Shown here: positions 16,721 through 25,184 of the stretch, piece by piece | Layout of the letters: the number at the start of each line of letters is the position of its first letter | How positions within the stretch are numbered: position 1 is the first letter of the stretch | NCBI GenBank assembly: GCA_958349325.1 | Contig: CATWCP010000011.1 | Span: forward strand, 1-32,086 | Length of the DNA stretch: 32,086 nucleotides | Origin: an uncultured Collinsella sp. | GTDB taxonomy: Bacteria > Actinomycetota > Coriobacteriia > Coriobacteriales > Coriobacteriaceae | Direction: 5' to 3' | The notes under the pieces: model-generated | What the model was told of the DNA's origin: nothing | Database searches by the model: none | What the model saw: the letters and a program-made list of their open reading frames with translations, nothing else | Made by a program: the position numbers and the translations under genes

Positions 16721-19700
16721 TCACGCTTCGCCCCAGAATCTATGGTTGTTGCGCAGGAGCTGTGCGGTTTTGTCCTCAGCGGCTGCAATGTCTGCCTCGT
16801 CAGCCTGCCAGGTCCAGTTGCCCGTGGCCACGCCCGGAACGTTCATGCGCGCGTCGTCGCCAAGCCCCAGGATATCCTGCAGCGGTATCATCACCAGGGG
16901 AGCGTCGCTTGCCAGCGCGTCGCTCATCAGATTGGCCGCCAGCTCAACACCGCTCGGCTCGTCGCCGCCGGCAAAGGAACGCGTACACCAGCCTGCGAGC
17001 GTCGACGTGTCGTGCGTCGAGGTGTACAGAATTTTGCCGGGCGTGGGATGCACACCGCAACGAACGTCGTAGTCGCTAAACTCCAGCACGTCCATGCCGG
17101 GGAAGCCGCAGGTCGAAGCCATGGCGCGAACACCGGGCGTCAAATAGCCCAGGTCCTCAGCGATAAAGTTGAGAGGACCCAGCTCGTCATAGGCGGTCTG
17201 GAACAGGTCTTTGCCCGGTCCTGCCAGCCAGCGGCCGTCGGCGCAAGCCTTGCCCGCGGGAATACTAAAGTAGCTGTGGAAGCCCAGGAAGTGATCCAGA
17301 CGCACGCGGTCGTAGAGCGAGAACGCACGACGCAGGCGATCCATCCACCATCTATAGCCGTTCTGCTTCATGTAGTCCCAGCGGAACGTCGGGTTGCCCC
17401 ACATCTGGCCTTTGGGCGCAAAGTTGTCGGGCGGCGCACCGGAAATCTCAATCGCCTTTCCGGTATCGGACAGCCAGAAGTTCTCGGGCTCGCTCCACGC
17501 GTCTGCCGAATCGTCGGACACGTACATAGGAATATCCCCGATAACCTCGATGCCCTTCTTGTGCGCATAGTTCATGAGCTCGCACCAAGCGAGGTCAAAG
17601 CGGTACTGCATGTACGCCTGAAGCTCGGCCTCGTCGTGGAAGCGCTTGTCGTCGATCAGATGCTCGTTGTAGCGCGCGACATCTGCCGGCCAATCATGGC
17701 GCGACTCGCCCTCAAAGTACTTCTTAACGGCCATGTAGACGCAGTATTTCTCGAGCCAATCGGCATTGCGATGTTTAAACGCGGTGTACAGTGGGTCGGC
17801 ATCCTCGCCGCCGCGGGCCTTCCAGGTCTCAAAGTCGGCTGCTAGCTCCTCGTGGCTCTCGGGTAGCAGGTCGATATTGCCTGCAAAGGCCGAAGGACCA
17901 GCGTAAGGGGAGCGGAAGAAGTCCGTGGGGTTGACGGGGAGAACCTGCCAGTAGCGCATGCCCATGGCGGCCAGATGGTCGATAAAGCGGCGCGTGGGCG
18001 CGCCGATCGTACCGGGCTTGCCGTCGTCGGTCGGCACCGATGTGATGTGGCACACAACACCCGCACCGTGATCGAGCGGTTCCTGCAGGCGCTGCTCGGC
18101 ATGGTGATAGATGATCGACGAGCCCAGCGGATACAGATCGAGCGTGACCGTACCGTTGTGGATCTCGCACTCATGACCGCTGATCACGTCACTCGCACAT
18201 TCGTCGAGCGCCGGAATCGTCACGCGGTGCGAATTGCGGAGGCTGCGGTTGATGATGACGGTCGCGGACTCGCCGTCTTTACCGGTGCGCGTATAAGCGA
18301 GTACTTCGTCATTGAGCGCGAAGGCCTTGATCTCGCCATCGATCATAAACGGTAGCGCGCGGCGCACGGCCGAGGCATTCTTGACGATCGCGAACGTATC
18401 GAAGTCGTGCAGGTTTTCCTTGGTCGGCATGGTGCGGCGATTGCCCGGATCGGTGAGACCCTCCAAGCCGTACTCGTCACCGTAATAGATTGAGGGAACG
18501 CCCGGGAACGTCATCTGCATGAGCGTCGCCAGCCAAAAGCGGCTCTTGGCCAGGCCCATGGAGTTCTCGTCCAGGCGCCATTTGCTGCGCTCGCTCTCGG
18601 GCAGCTGCGACTCGTCGGGGCCACCGCCGAGCACCGAGATAATGCGCGGGCGGTCGTGGCTCGACAGCAGATTGAGCGCGCAGGATAATGCCTCGCGCGG
18701 GTAGTTCTCGCGCAGGGTCTCGATATCCTCGGCAGCTTGGTAGGCGTTTTTGTAGCCCATCAAAAAGCCGATGACCATGTCGCGGAAGGGGTAATCCATA
18801 GCAGAGTCCAGCTCGGAGCCCTGCAGGTAGCGACGCAGATGGCCGTAGCTGATCTTGTTGGAGGCATCTTCCCAGACCTCGCCGAGCAGCAGTGCGTCGG
18901 GCTTCTCGGCGAGCACGGCCTTTTTGATCTCGGCCAGGAAGTCATCGGAAAGCTCGTCAGCCACATCCAAGCGCCAGCCGTGAGCGCCGGCACGCAGCCA
19001 TTTGCGGATCACGCCGTCCTTGCCCAAGAGCCGCTCGCGTACCAGTTCGGAGCTCTCATTGATGGCGGGCATATTGCCCACGCCCCACCAACAGTCGTAT
19101 GAGCCGTCCTCGTGGAAATAAAACGCATCGCGCCACGGCGAATCCTCGCTCTGCCACGCGCCCACGCCGGGGTAGTTGCCGTAGCGGTTGAAGTAGATCG
19201 AATCGTCGCCCGTGTGGTTGAACACACCGTCCAGAATGATGGAAATGCCCAGCTTCTCGGCCGCCTCGCACAGCTCGGTAAAGTCCTGCTCGGTGCCCAG
19301 AATCGGATCGATCTTGGTGTAATCGGCGGTGTCGTAGCGGTGGTTGCTCGCGGCTTCAAAAATGGGGTTGAGGTAGATGGCTGAAAAGCCCAGCTCGGCG
19401 ATGCGAGGCAGGTCTTCCTGGATACCCTTGAGCGATCCGCCGTAGAAGTCCCAGGTCTTGATGGAGCCGTCCTCGGCGCGCTCGTACACAGGCGGTTCGT
19501 TCCAGTCCTCGACCATGCGGCGCCGAATGCCCTTACGCGGTTTTTCGACCTCGGCCAGTGTGCGCTCGCGCCAGTGCTCGTCGCGGGCATAGCGATCGGG
19601 GAAGATCTGGTAGACCATACCGCGCTCGTACCAGGTGGGACGGTTCTCACGGTGTTTGTAGACGGTGACCTGGAATGACGGCACCTCGGCGTAGTTGTAG

Positions 19701-20017
19701 GTTACGCCTTCGCCGCCGGTGCGTCCTTGCGGTGCGCCCAAGCGGACCTCGGGCTGGCCTTCGATATTGCAGATAAAGCTGTACCAGATAAGACTGGGCT
19801 CGGCGCACTCCAGCTCGGCGGTAAAGATGCCGTCGCCCTCGTGCGTCATGGGATACAGAGACTCACCGATCTCATCGACCCAGGTGCGCAGCGTAAGCGT
19901 TGCCTGCGCGGGGTCGGCATCCTCCAGAATCACGGAGAGCGAAAGGGTAGTTCCTGTGGTCACAGCGCCAAACGGAGTGCGAAACTGCGGCAGACGGCTG
20001 TTGTGTATCAATCTCAT
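16721..20017 (-). CDS. Fused GH13 alpha-glucan hydrolase and GH77 4-alpha-glucanotransferase (amylomaltase)
   Basis: A 1098-residue two-enzyme protein. Residues 1-125 form a beta-rich N-terminal domain like those of neopullulanases. The GH13 part (about 125-640) has DGVFNHTG, nucleophile Asp351 in WRLDVAD, acid/base Glu380 in GEVWED, and Asp455 in SSHDRPRI. The GH77 part (about 645-1098) has nucleophile Asp908 in RLDHFLGFH, acid/base Glu954 in IAEDLGYLTPGV, and Asp1003 in TSTHDTSTLAGW. The first half would cut alpha-glucans and the second transfer the released oligosaccharides; both look active. There is no signal peptide, so it is cytoplasmic. The ribosome site is weak. Two TGGTAAA(A)CG motifs lie upstream. 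It is separated from glgA by 432 bases and so is probably its own unit. Confidence 0.93.
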   Translation of the reverse strand: MRLIHNSRLPQFRTPFGAVTTGTTLSLSVILEDADPAQATLTLRTWVDEIGESLYPMTHEGDGIFTAELECAEPSLIWYSFICNIEGQPEVRLGAPQGRTGGEGVTYNYAEVPSFQVTVYKHRENRPTWYERGMVYQIFPDRYARDEHWRERTLAEVEKPRKGIRRRMVEDWNEPPVYERAEDGSIKTWDFYGGSLKGIQEDLPRIAELGFSAIYLNPIFEAASNHRYDTADYTKIDPILGTEQDFTELCEAAEKLGISIILDGVFNHTGDDSIYFNRYGNYPGVGAWQSEDSPWRDAFYFHEDGSYDCWWGVGNMPAINESSELVRERLLGKDGVIRKWLRAGAHGWRLDVADELSDDFLAEIKKAVLAEKPDALLLGEVWEDASNKISYGHLRRYLQGSELDSAMDYPFRDMVIGFLMGYKNAYQAAEDIETLRENYPREALSCALNLLSSHDRPRIISVLGGGPDESQLPESERSKWRLDENSMGLAKSRFWLATLMQMTFPGVPSIYYGDEYGLEGLTDPGNRRTMPTKENLHDFDTFAIVKNASAVRRALPFMIDGEIKAFALNDEVLAYTRTGKDGESATVIINRSLRNSHRVTIPALDECASDVISGHECEIHNGTVTLDLYPLGSSIIYHHAEQRLQEPLDHGAGVVCHITSVPTDDGKPGTIGAPTRRFIDHLAAMGMRYWQVLPVNPTDFFRSPYAGPSAFAGNIDLLPESHEELAADFETWKARGGEDADPLYTAFKHRNADWLEKYCVYMAVKKYFEGESRHDWPADVARYNEHLIDDKRFHDEAELQAYMQYRFDLAWCELMNYAHKKGIEVIGDIPMYVSDDSADAWSEPENFWLSDTGKAIEISGAPPDNFAPKGQMWGNPTFRWDYMKQNGYRWWMDRLRRAFSLYDRVRLDHFLGFHSYFSIPAGKACADGRWLAGPGKDLFQTAYDELGPLNFIAEDLGYLTPGVRAMASTCGFPGMDVLEFSDYDVRCGVHPTPGKILYTSTHDTSTLAGWCTRSFAGGDEPSGVELAANLMSDALASDAPLVMIPLQDILGLGDDARMNVPGVATGNWTWQADEADIAAAEDKTAQLLRNNHRFWGEA

Positions 20018-20078
20018 AGTACGGTCCAGTTCAATAGAATCATGACCTGCTGGCCATGGGCTTTACGCACAGGATGTA

Positions 20079-20108
20079 AGTATATCTGTTGCACACAGGC
20101 TGTATAAA
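20079..20108 (-). promoter_or_regulatory. Candidate promoter of the GH13-GH77 gene
   Basis: On the minus strand, TATACT (20079-20084) is preceded at 18 bases by TTTATA (20103-20108), which matches four of six -35 positions. The start of transcription would be near 20072, about 55 bases before the ATG. The two TGGTAAA(A)CG motifs lie just upstream of this -35. Confidence 0.45.
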
Positions 20109-20115
20109 CAACATC

Positions 20116-20159
20116 CGTTTACCATCGGCGAACGGTTGTCCTAGAAAATCGTTTTACCA
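20116..20159 (-). promoter_or_regulatory. Pair of TGGTAAA(A)CG motifs, probable regulator sites
   Basis: Read on the minus strand, TGGTAAAACG (20150-20159) and TGGTAAACG (20116-20124) are direct repeats about 35 bases apart, immediately upstream of the candidate -35. The first continues as ATTTTC, giving a partial AAAACG-TTTT type palindrome. The same motif recurs near 30275-30362. Confidence 0.5.
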
Positions 20160-20224
20160 CCCAAATTATCGCGGTATTCGAAAATGCCCAGACGGATACT
20201 ATTTGTAGTCAAACAAAAGTACTT

Positions 20225-20356
20225 CGGTTTACTACGACGATTTGAATGATCTCAACCATGGTCAATTTGGTGATATTAAAACCGCAGGTAGAAGCGTTGC
20301 CAATTTCGTAGATTACTCGCCGTGGACGGCTGGAGCCATTTTGTCGTAGTAAACCG
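20225..20356. repeat. 132-bp element with 14-bp perfect terminal inverted repeats (MITE-like)
   Basis: CGGTTTACTACGAC (20225-20238) and its exact reverse complement GTCGTAGTAAACCG (20343-20356) bound a 104-base AT-rich core. Read on the minus strand one frame stays open across the whole element (about 48 codons), but no start with a ribosome site is visible. No clear target-site duplication is seen. Confidence 0.55.
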
Positions 20357-20378
20357 GTCCTCTTTTTAATATAGAAGT

Positions 20379-20426
20379 TCAACGCAAAAGAGGGCGCCTG
20401 GTTGGGGGCACCCTCTTTTGCGTTGA
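20379..20426 (-). terminator. Terminator of glgA (end of glycogen operon)
   Basis: A 20-bp stem with one mismatch: TCAACGCAAAAGAGGGCGCC (20379-20398) and its partner at 20407-20426, loop of 8 bases. It lies 23 bases past the glgA stop. On the minus strand it is followed by ACTTCTATATT, a modest U-tract. Confidence 0.75.
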
Positions 20427-20449
20427 GGATTAAGTTTTAATCGTCCTGA

Positions 20450-22774
20450 CTAGTGACGCTTGCGGGCGGCCGTTGCCTTGCGGACGGAGGTCTTCTTGGT
20501 CGGAGCCTTTTCCTCGACTGGAGCGGCGGGGGAGACCGGGGCCTCCTTGGCGGGCTCGGTCTTTGCCGTAGCCTTCGGAGCGGTCTTGACCTCAGCAGCC
20601 TTCGGTGCCGGCTCGGCCTTTACTGCGGGCTTGTCCTCGGCCTTAGCCTCTGCCTTGGGAGCAGCAGCCTTGGTCGTGGCCTTTTTGGCCGTCGTGGTAG
20701 TGCGCTTGCGCGTGGTAGTCTTGGCAGCCGGCTTTGCCTCGACTGCTGCCTCGGCCTTGGACTCGGAGGGCGTCTCCTCGACTTTGCCGGCCGGCTTTGC
20801 GACTGCCTTCGGGGTCGTCTTCGCGGCGGCCTTCGTCGTAGTAGCCTTCGTGGTCGTCGACTTCGTTGCCGTGGTCTTCTTGGCTGCCGTTGCCTTCTTG
20901 GTGGTCGCGGCCGTCTTCTTGGCAGCGGTCTTGGCCGGAGCCTTTGCCGCGGGCTTAGCCTCGGCAGCGTCGGCCTTTACCTCGGGAACGACCTCGGCCT
21001 CGGTGGCCTTCTTAACAGCGGCGGTCGTGCGCTTGCGCGTTGTCGTTGCCTTGGCATTAGTTGCCTTAGCGGCGCTAGTCTTGCTAGCAGCGGCCTTCGT
21101 GGTCGTAGCCTTCTTAGCCGTCGCCTTGCGGGCCGTCGTCTTCTTGGCGGCAGGCTTCGCTGCGGGCTTTACCTCGGCCTCGACAGCCGTCTTCTCCTCG
21201 GCCTTGGGCTCCTCAACAGCGGGCTCCTTAACGTGCGCCGCAGGCTCGGCCTCAGCTTCAACCGGCTCCTCGACAGCCGCCGCAGACTCCACAGCCGCCG
21301 GCCTCTCAATCTCCGGATGCATAAAGAAGTACAGGTCCAGATACTTGTCGGCCGAACGCGTCCAGCTAAAGTCCTGGCTCATGGCCTGCGTGACCAGCTG
21401 GTTCCAAGCGTCGCGGTTATCCCAGAACAGGCGTGCCGCGCGGAACACCGCGTCGCCCATCTCGTCGCCGTTAAAGTTACTAAACGAGAAGCCCGTGCCC
21501 TCGCCGGTAAACTCGTTATACGGGATTACAGTGTCCTTCAGACCACCGGTCTCGCGCACGATGGGCAGCGTGCCGTAACGCATGGCAATGATCTGCGACA
21601 GGCCGCAGGGCTCAAACTTCGAAGGCATGAGGAACATGTCGGCGGCAGCATACATGCGCTGTGACAGCGCCGGATCGAACTCGATGCGTGCGGCCATGGT
21701 GCCGGGGTACTTGTCCTGGAAGTAGCGCAGGCCGTCCTCGTAGTCGCGGTCGCCGGTGCCCAGCACCGCCACTTGCACGCCACCGGCCAAGATGCGGTCG
21801 AGAGCGTACATGACCAGGTCCAAGCCTTTCTGGCGCGTCAGACGCGTGACCATCACCATGAGCGGGCGGTCGTCGCGAACCTCGAGGCCCAGCTCCTCCT
21901 GCAGCTTGGCCTTGCACACGGCCTTGCCGGAACGGTCCTCCACGGTGTAGTTGGCGGCAATGCGCTTGTCGGTCGCCGGGTCAAAGCCCGCAACGTCGAT
22001 GCCATTCAAAATGCCCTGCAGCGCGTACGAACGTTCGCGCAGAACGCCGTCCAGGCCCTCGCCAAATTCGGGCGTCTGGATCTCGTTGGCATAGGTGGGG
22101 CTCACCGTGGTAATGGCGTCGGCATAGCGCAGGGCGCCCAGCATGTAGTTGATGCTGCAGGCGTCGCAACGCAGCTGCGAGGCAGCCGCCGGAATATGCG
22201 CCACACCCAGGATGTCCTCCATTACGGTGTCGCTAAACTGGCCCTGGAACGCCACGTTGTGGATCGAGAACACGGTCTTTACGCGGTCATACAGCGGCAG
22301 GCCCTGGTAGAACTCGCGCAAAAACACGGGTGCCAGTGCCGTCTGCCAGTCGTTGCAGTGCAGGATGTCGCACTCAAAGCCGGCGGGCAGGTGCTGCAGG
22401 CTCTCGGTGATGGCCTTGGAGAAGAACGCAAAGCGCTCGCCGTCGTCAAAGAAGCCGTACGGATAGTCGCGCGCGAAGTAGCGCTCGTTGTCGATGAACA
22501 TATAGGTGACGCCGTCGTGCTCGAGCTTCTCGAGTCCGCAGTACTCATTGCGCCAGCCCAGGCTCACGTAAAAGTCGGAGAAGTGCTCCATCTGCGACTT
22601 GTACTCGTCCTTGATGGTGGCGTACTTGGGCACCATCACGATTACTTCGGCGCCGGCGCGCACAAGCGCCGCAGGCAGCGAGCCCGCCACGTCGCCCAGG
22701 CCACCGGTCTTCACAAACGGTGCGCACTCGGCCGAGGCAAACACGATCTGCATCTTTTTGCTGGAATCAGCCAT
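20450..22774 (-). CDS. glgA: Glycogen synthase (GT5) with long lysine/alanine-rich C-terminal tail
   Basis: A 774-residue protein; typical GlgA has about 480. Residues 1-490 are a complete GT5 ADP-glucose:glucan transferase, with KTGGLGD at 22-28, HNVAFQG near 172-178, TRLTRQKG at 310-317 and the FEPCGLSQ motif at 387-394. Residues 491-774 are a low-complexity tail: first acidic (Glu/Ala, about 495-530), then alternating Lys/Ala/Thr-rich blocks such as KKATTTKAAA and two copies of TTTRKRTT, broken by Glu/Pro/Ala blocks, and ending RKATAARKRH. It resembles histone H1 and HU tails. The frame is unbroken to a proper stop and terminator, so the tail is real coding sequence. The start at 22774 has GGGAG six bases upstream. 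It is the last gene of the operon. Confidence 0.95.
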   Translation of the reverse strand: MADSSKKMQIVFASAECAPFVKTGGLGDVAGSLPAALVRAGAEVIVMVPKYATIKDEYKSQMEHFSDFYVSLGWRNEYCGLEKLEHDGVTYMFIDNERYFARDYPYGFFDDGERFAFFSKAITESLQHLPAGFECDILHCNDWQTALAPVFLREFYQGLPLYDRVKTVFSIHNVAFQGQFSDTVMEDILGVAHIPAAASQLRCDACSINYMLGALRYADAITTVSPTYANEIQTPEFGEGLDGVLRERSYALQGILNGIDVAGFDPATDKRIAANYTVEDRSGKAVCKAKLQEELGLEVRDDRPLMVMVTRLTRQKGLDLVMYALDRILAGGVQVAVLGTGDRDYEDGLRYFQDKYPGTMAARIEFDPALSQRMYAAADMFLMPSKFEPCGLSQIIAMRYGTLPIVRETGGLKDTVIPYNEFTGEGTGFSFSNFNGDEMGDAVFRAARLFWDNRDAWNQLVTQAMSQDFSWTRSADKYLDLYFFMHPEIERPAAVESAAAVEEPVEAEAEPAAHVKEPAVEEPKAEEKTAVEAEVKPAAKPAAKKTTARKATAKKATTTKAAASKTSAAKATNAKATTTRKRTTAAVKKATEAEVVPEVKADAAEAKPAAKAPAKTAAKKTAATTKKATAAKKTTATKSTTTKATTTKAAAKTTPKAVAKPAGKVEETPSESKAEAAVEAKPAAKTTTRKRTTTTAKKATTKAAAPKAEAKAEDKPAVKAEPAPKAAEVKTAPKATAKTEPAKEAPVSPAAPVEEKAPTKKTSVRKATAARKRH

Positions 22775-22796
22775 ATTGTCTCCCTGTTGCAATTCG

Positions 22797-22832
22797 AGAA
22801 TAGCCGCCTGGCGCAAACCGGGCGGCTATTCT
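22797..22832 (-). promoter_or_regulatory. 12-bp intercistronic hairpin between glgD and glgA
   Basis: AGAATAGCCGCC (22797-22808) and GGCGGCTATTCT (22821-22832), loop of 12 bases, in the 89-base gap before glgA. There is no U-tract, so it is more likely a processing, stability or partial attenuation site than a full terminator. Confidence 0.55.
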
Positions 22833-22863
22833 ACGTGTTACGAGCGATGTTGCGGTGCCAAAG

Positions 22864-23991
22864 CTAGCTCGCGTTGGTGATATCAGAAGTTAACGGGGCC
22901 TTTCCCAGCACCAGGATGTTCTCGGGCGTGCCGCGAAGCTCGGTGTTGGTGGGAACCACGTTGTTCTTGTCCAGGATTGCATTCTCAACGCGGGCGCCGC
23001 TCTTGATGACGCAGCTCTGGTTGATGATCGAATTGGTCACCGAGGCGCCTTCCTCGACCACGACGCCGCGCGACAGGATCGAGTTGCGCACGGTTCCCTT
23101 GATGATGCAGCCGGCCGAGATGATCGAGTTGCAGGCGTGGCTGCCGGTCGCATAGCGCGAAGGCGGCACGTCATGGGCCTTGGTCAGGATCGGGCGCTCG
23201 GGGTCAAAGAGCTGGTCGGCCACGGTCTGGTCGAGCAGGTCCATGCTGCGGCGATACAGCGACTTCTCGCTAAACACGCCCACGACCTCGCCCTTGTACT
23301 CGTAGCTGCACACGTCGATGTTGCCAAAGTCGCCCTGAAGTGCCTCGAGCAGGTCCAGATAGTCGGCGGCCTGGTAGTGGTCGATGATCTCGAGCAGCGT
23401 CTCGCGGTTGACGATGCAGCAGTCCATAGAGGCGTTGTCGCCGTACACGACGCCGGCGCTCACGCCCGTCAGACGGCCGTTCTCGTTGATCTGCAGCTTG
23501 GTCTCGTCATCGACGTTGCGCGTGGCCTTGCAGTACACCACGGTCATCTGGGCACCGGAGTTCTCGTGTGCGTCGATGATGGTGTTGAGGTCCATGTTAA
23601 AGATGATGTTGGTGCCCATCATCACAACGTAGGGCTTGTCCGAGCGCTGGAACAGCGTCTTGTTGGAGATGATGTCGCGCAGCAAGAAGCGCATGCCGCC
23701 CTTGGTAGTGCCATATGCGTTGCCGGGCACCATGAACAGGCCGCCCTTCTTGCGGTCCAGGCCCCAGTCCTTGCCCGAGCCCACGTGGTCGATCAGCGAG
23801 CGGTAGTTACCCGGCATGACGACGCCGACGGTCTTAATGCCGGCATTCATCATGTTGGACAGCGGAAAGTCGATCAGGCGGTAGCGGCCCAAAAACGGAA
23901 CGGACGCGATGGGGCGGTCCTTGAGCAGAACGCTGCCGTAGGTCGAAGAGTAGTTAGCGGTGATATAACCGATGGCCTTGCGATTGATCAT
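22864..23991 (-). CDS. glgD: GlgD, non-canonical subunit of glucose-1-phosphate adenylyltransferase
   Basis: A 375-residue nucleotidyltransferase-like protein with a C-terminal left-handed beta-helix (hexapeptide-like repeats such as ISAGCIIKGTVRNSIL). The glycine-rich catalytic loop found in GlgC is replaced here (MINRKAIGYITANYSS in its place), as is typical of GlgD, which has little activity alone and modulates GlgC in Firmicutes. The start at 23991 has AGGGGG nine bases upstream, inside the end of glgC, with only four bases between the glgC stop and this ATG, so the two are coupled. An in-frame start at 24030 would overlap glgC more deeply and lacks support. Confidence 0.93.
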   Translation of the reverse strand: MINRKAIGYITANYSSTYGSVLLKDRPIASVPFLGRYRLIDFPLSNMMNAGIKTVGVVMPGNYRSLIDHVGSGKDWGLDRKKGGLFMVPGNAYGTTKGGMRFLLRDIISNKTLFQRSDKPYVVMMGTNIIFNMDLNTIIDAHENSGAQMTVVYCKATRNVDDETKLQINENGRLTGVSAGVVYGDNASMDCCIVNRETLLEIIDHYQAADYLDLLEALQGDFGNIDVCSYEYKGEVVGVFSEKSLYRRSMDLLDQTVADQLFDPERPILTKAHDVPPSRYATGSHACNSIISAGCIIKGTVRNSILSRGVVVEEGASVTNSIINQSCVIKSGARVENAILDKNNVVPTNTELRGTPENILVLGKAPLTSDITNAS

Positions 23992-23995
23992 CGGA

Positions 23996-25144
23996 TCATT
24001 CCCCCTTCCCGATAACGACGTCATTTCCAACGACGGCCGTATCCTTGGTGGTATCGACAGAGCCGAGCTTCACGCCCTCTTCAACCGTGGAGTTCTCGCC
24101 CAAAATAGCGCGGCAGATGTGCGCGCCGCTCTTAACGTGCGCACCCGGCAGCAGCACGGAGTCCTCGACCACGGCGCGCTCCTCAATGATGACATCGGTC
24201 GAAAGGATCGAGTGGCGAGCGGTGCCGTAGATCTTGCAGCCGTTGGAGACCAGGCAGTCGTCCAGTCGGCCGTCCGGGCCAATGTAGTGCGGCGGACGCG
24301 TGGTGATGTTGGACATAATGGGGAAGTGCTTGTCGAACAGATCGAACTCGGGGTTGTTGCCCAGCAGGTCCATCGAGGTCTCGTGGAAGCTGGCGATGGT
24401 GCCGACGTCCTTCCAAAAACCGTGGAACTCGTAGCTGTACAGGCGCTTGCCCTCGCCGAGCAGCTTGGGGATGATGTCCTTGCCAAAGTCGTGGCTCGAG
24501 TGCTGGTCCAGAGCGTCCTCCTCGAGTGCCTCGATCAGCACGTCGGCCGAGAAGATGTAGATGCCCATGGATGCGAGGTTCGAATCGGGCTTATCGGGCT
24601 TCTCGGTGAACTTGGTGATGCGGCCGTCCTCGGGGTCGGTGGTCAGGATGCCAAAGCGGCTGGCCTCCTCCCACGGCACGGGCATAACGCTCACCGTGAG
24701 GTCGGCGTTGTTCTCAATGTGCGTCTTGAGCATCTTGCGGTAATCCATACGATACAGATGGTCGCCAGACAGAATCAGGACGTACTTGGGGTCGTTGGCC
24801 TTGATATAGTCGAGGTTCTGCGTAATGGCGTCGGCCGTGCCCGCATACCAGGCGCCGCCGGTCTGCGTCTCGTACGGCGGCAGAATCGACACGCCGCCGT
24901 CACGGCTGTCCAGATCCCAGGCCTCGCCGGAGCCCACATAGGCATGCAGCAGGTAGGGACGGTACTGCGTCAGAACGCCCACCGTGTCGATGCCCGAGTT
25001 GGAGCAGTTGGACAGCGAAAAGTCGATAATGCGGAACTTGCCACCAAAGCTAACCGCCGGCTTAGCGATCTTTTGGGTGAGTGCCCCCAATCGGCTGCCC
25101 TGTCCTCCTGCGAGGAGCATCGCGATGCATTCTTTCTTACTCAT
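23996..25144 (-). CDS. glgC: Glucose-1-phosphate adenylyltransferase (ADP-glucose pyrophosphorylase)
   Basis: A 382-residue enzyme making ADP-glucose from ATP and glucose-1-phosphate, the committed step of glycogen synthesis. The catalytic loop GGQGSRLGALT at 13-23 is intact. PAVSFGGKFRIIDF, SGDHLYRMDY and FTEKP are the nucleotide, catalytic and sugar-binding motifs. A beta-helix domain fills the C-terminal third. AAGGAG lies six bases before the ATG. It probably pairs with GlgD, encoded four bases downstream. The allosteric effectors cannot be told from the sequence. Confidence 0.96.
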   Translation of the reverse strand: MSKKECIAMLLAGGQGSRLGALTQKIAKPAVSFGGKFRIIDFSLSNCSNSGIDTVGVLTQYRPYLLHAYVGSGEAWDLDSRDGGVSILPPYETQTGGAWYAGTADAITQNLDYIKANDPKYVLILSGDHLYRMDYRKMLKTHIENNADLTVSVMPVPWEEASRFGILTTDPEDGRITKFTEKPDKPDSNLASMGIYIFSADVLIEALEEDALDQHSSHDFGKDIIPKLLGEGKRLYSYEFHGFWKDVGTIASFHETSMDLLGNNPEFDLFDKHFPIMSNITTRPPHYIGPDGRLDDCLVSNGCKIYGTARHSILSTDVIIEERAVVEDSVLLPGAHVKSGAHICRAILGENSTVEEGVKLGSVDTTKDTAVVGNDVVIGKGE

Positions 25145-25184
25145 CGATTTCTCCTTCTGTCATCGATGTTCTTAAACCCATTAG

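Larger units (their letters stand above)
20018..20449. other. Intergenic region between the GH13-GH77 gene and glgA
   Basis: 432 bases with no convincing gene, AT-richer than the surroundings. From the fusion gene outward it holds a candidate promoter (20079-20108), two TGGTAAA(A)CG motifs (20116-20159), an element with 14-bp terminal inverted repeats (20225-20356), and the glgA terminator (20379-20426). Confidence 0.75.

Noticed and set aside
20225..20356. Small protein of about 48 codons on the minus strand inside the 132-bp element
   Set aside because: The frame is open but has no start codon with a ribosome site and no recognisable sequence; kept only as a repeat.
20453..21664. Plus-strand frames of about 370-400 codons opposite the GlgA tail
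   Set aside because: Leu/Gly/Arg- or Ala/Val-rich translations are the complement of the Lys/Ala repeat; no start site or domain.
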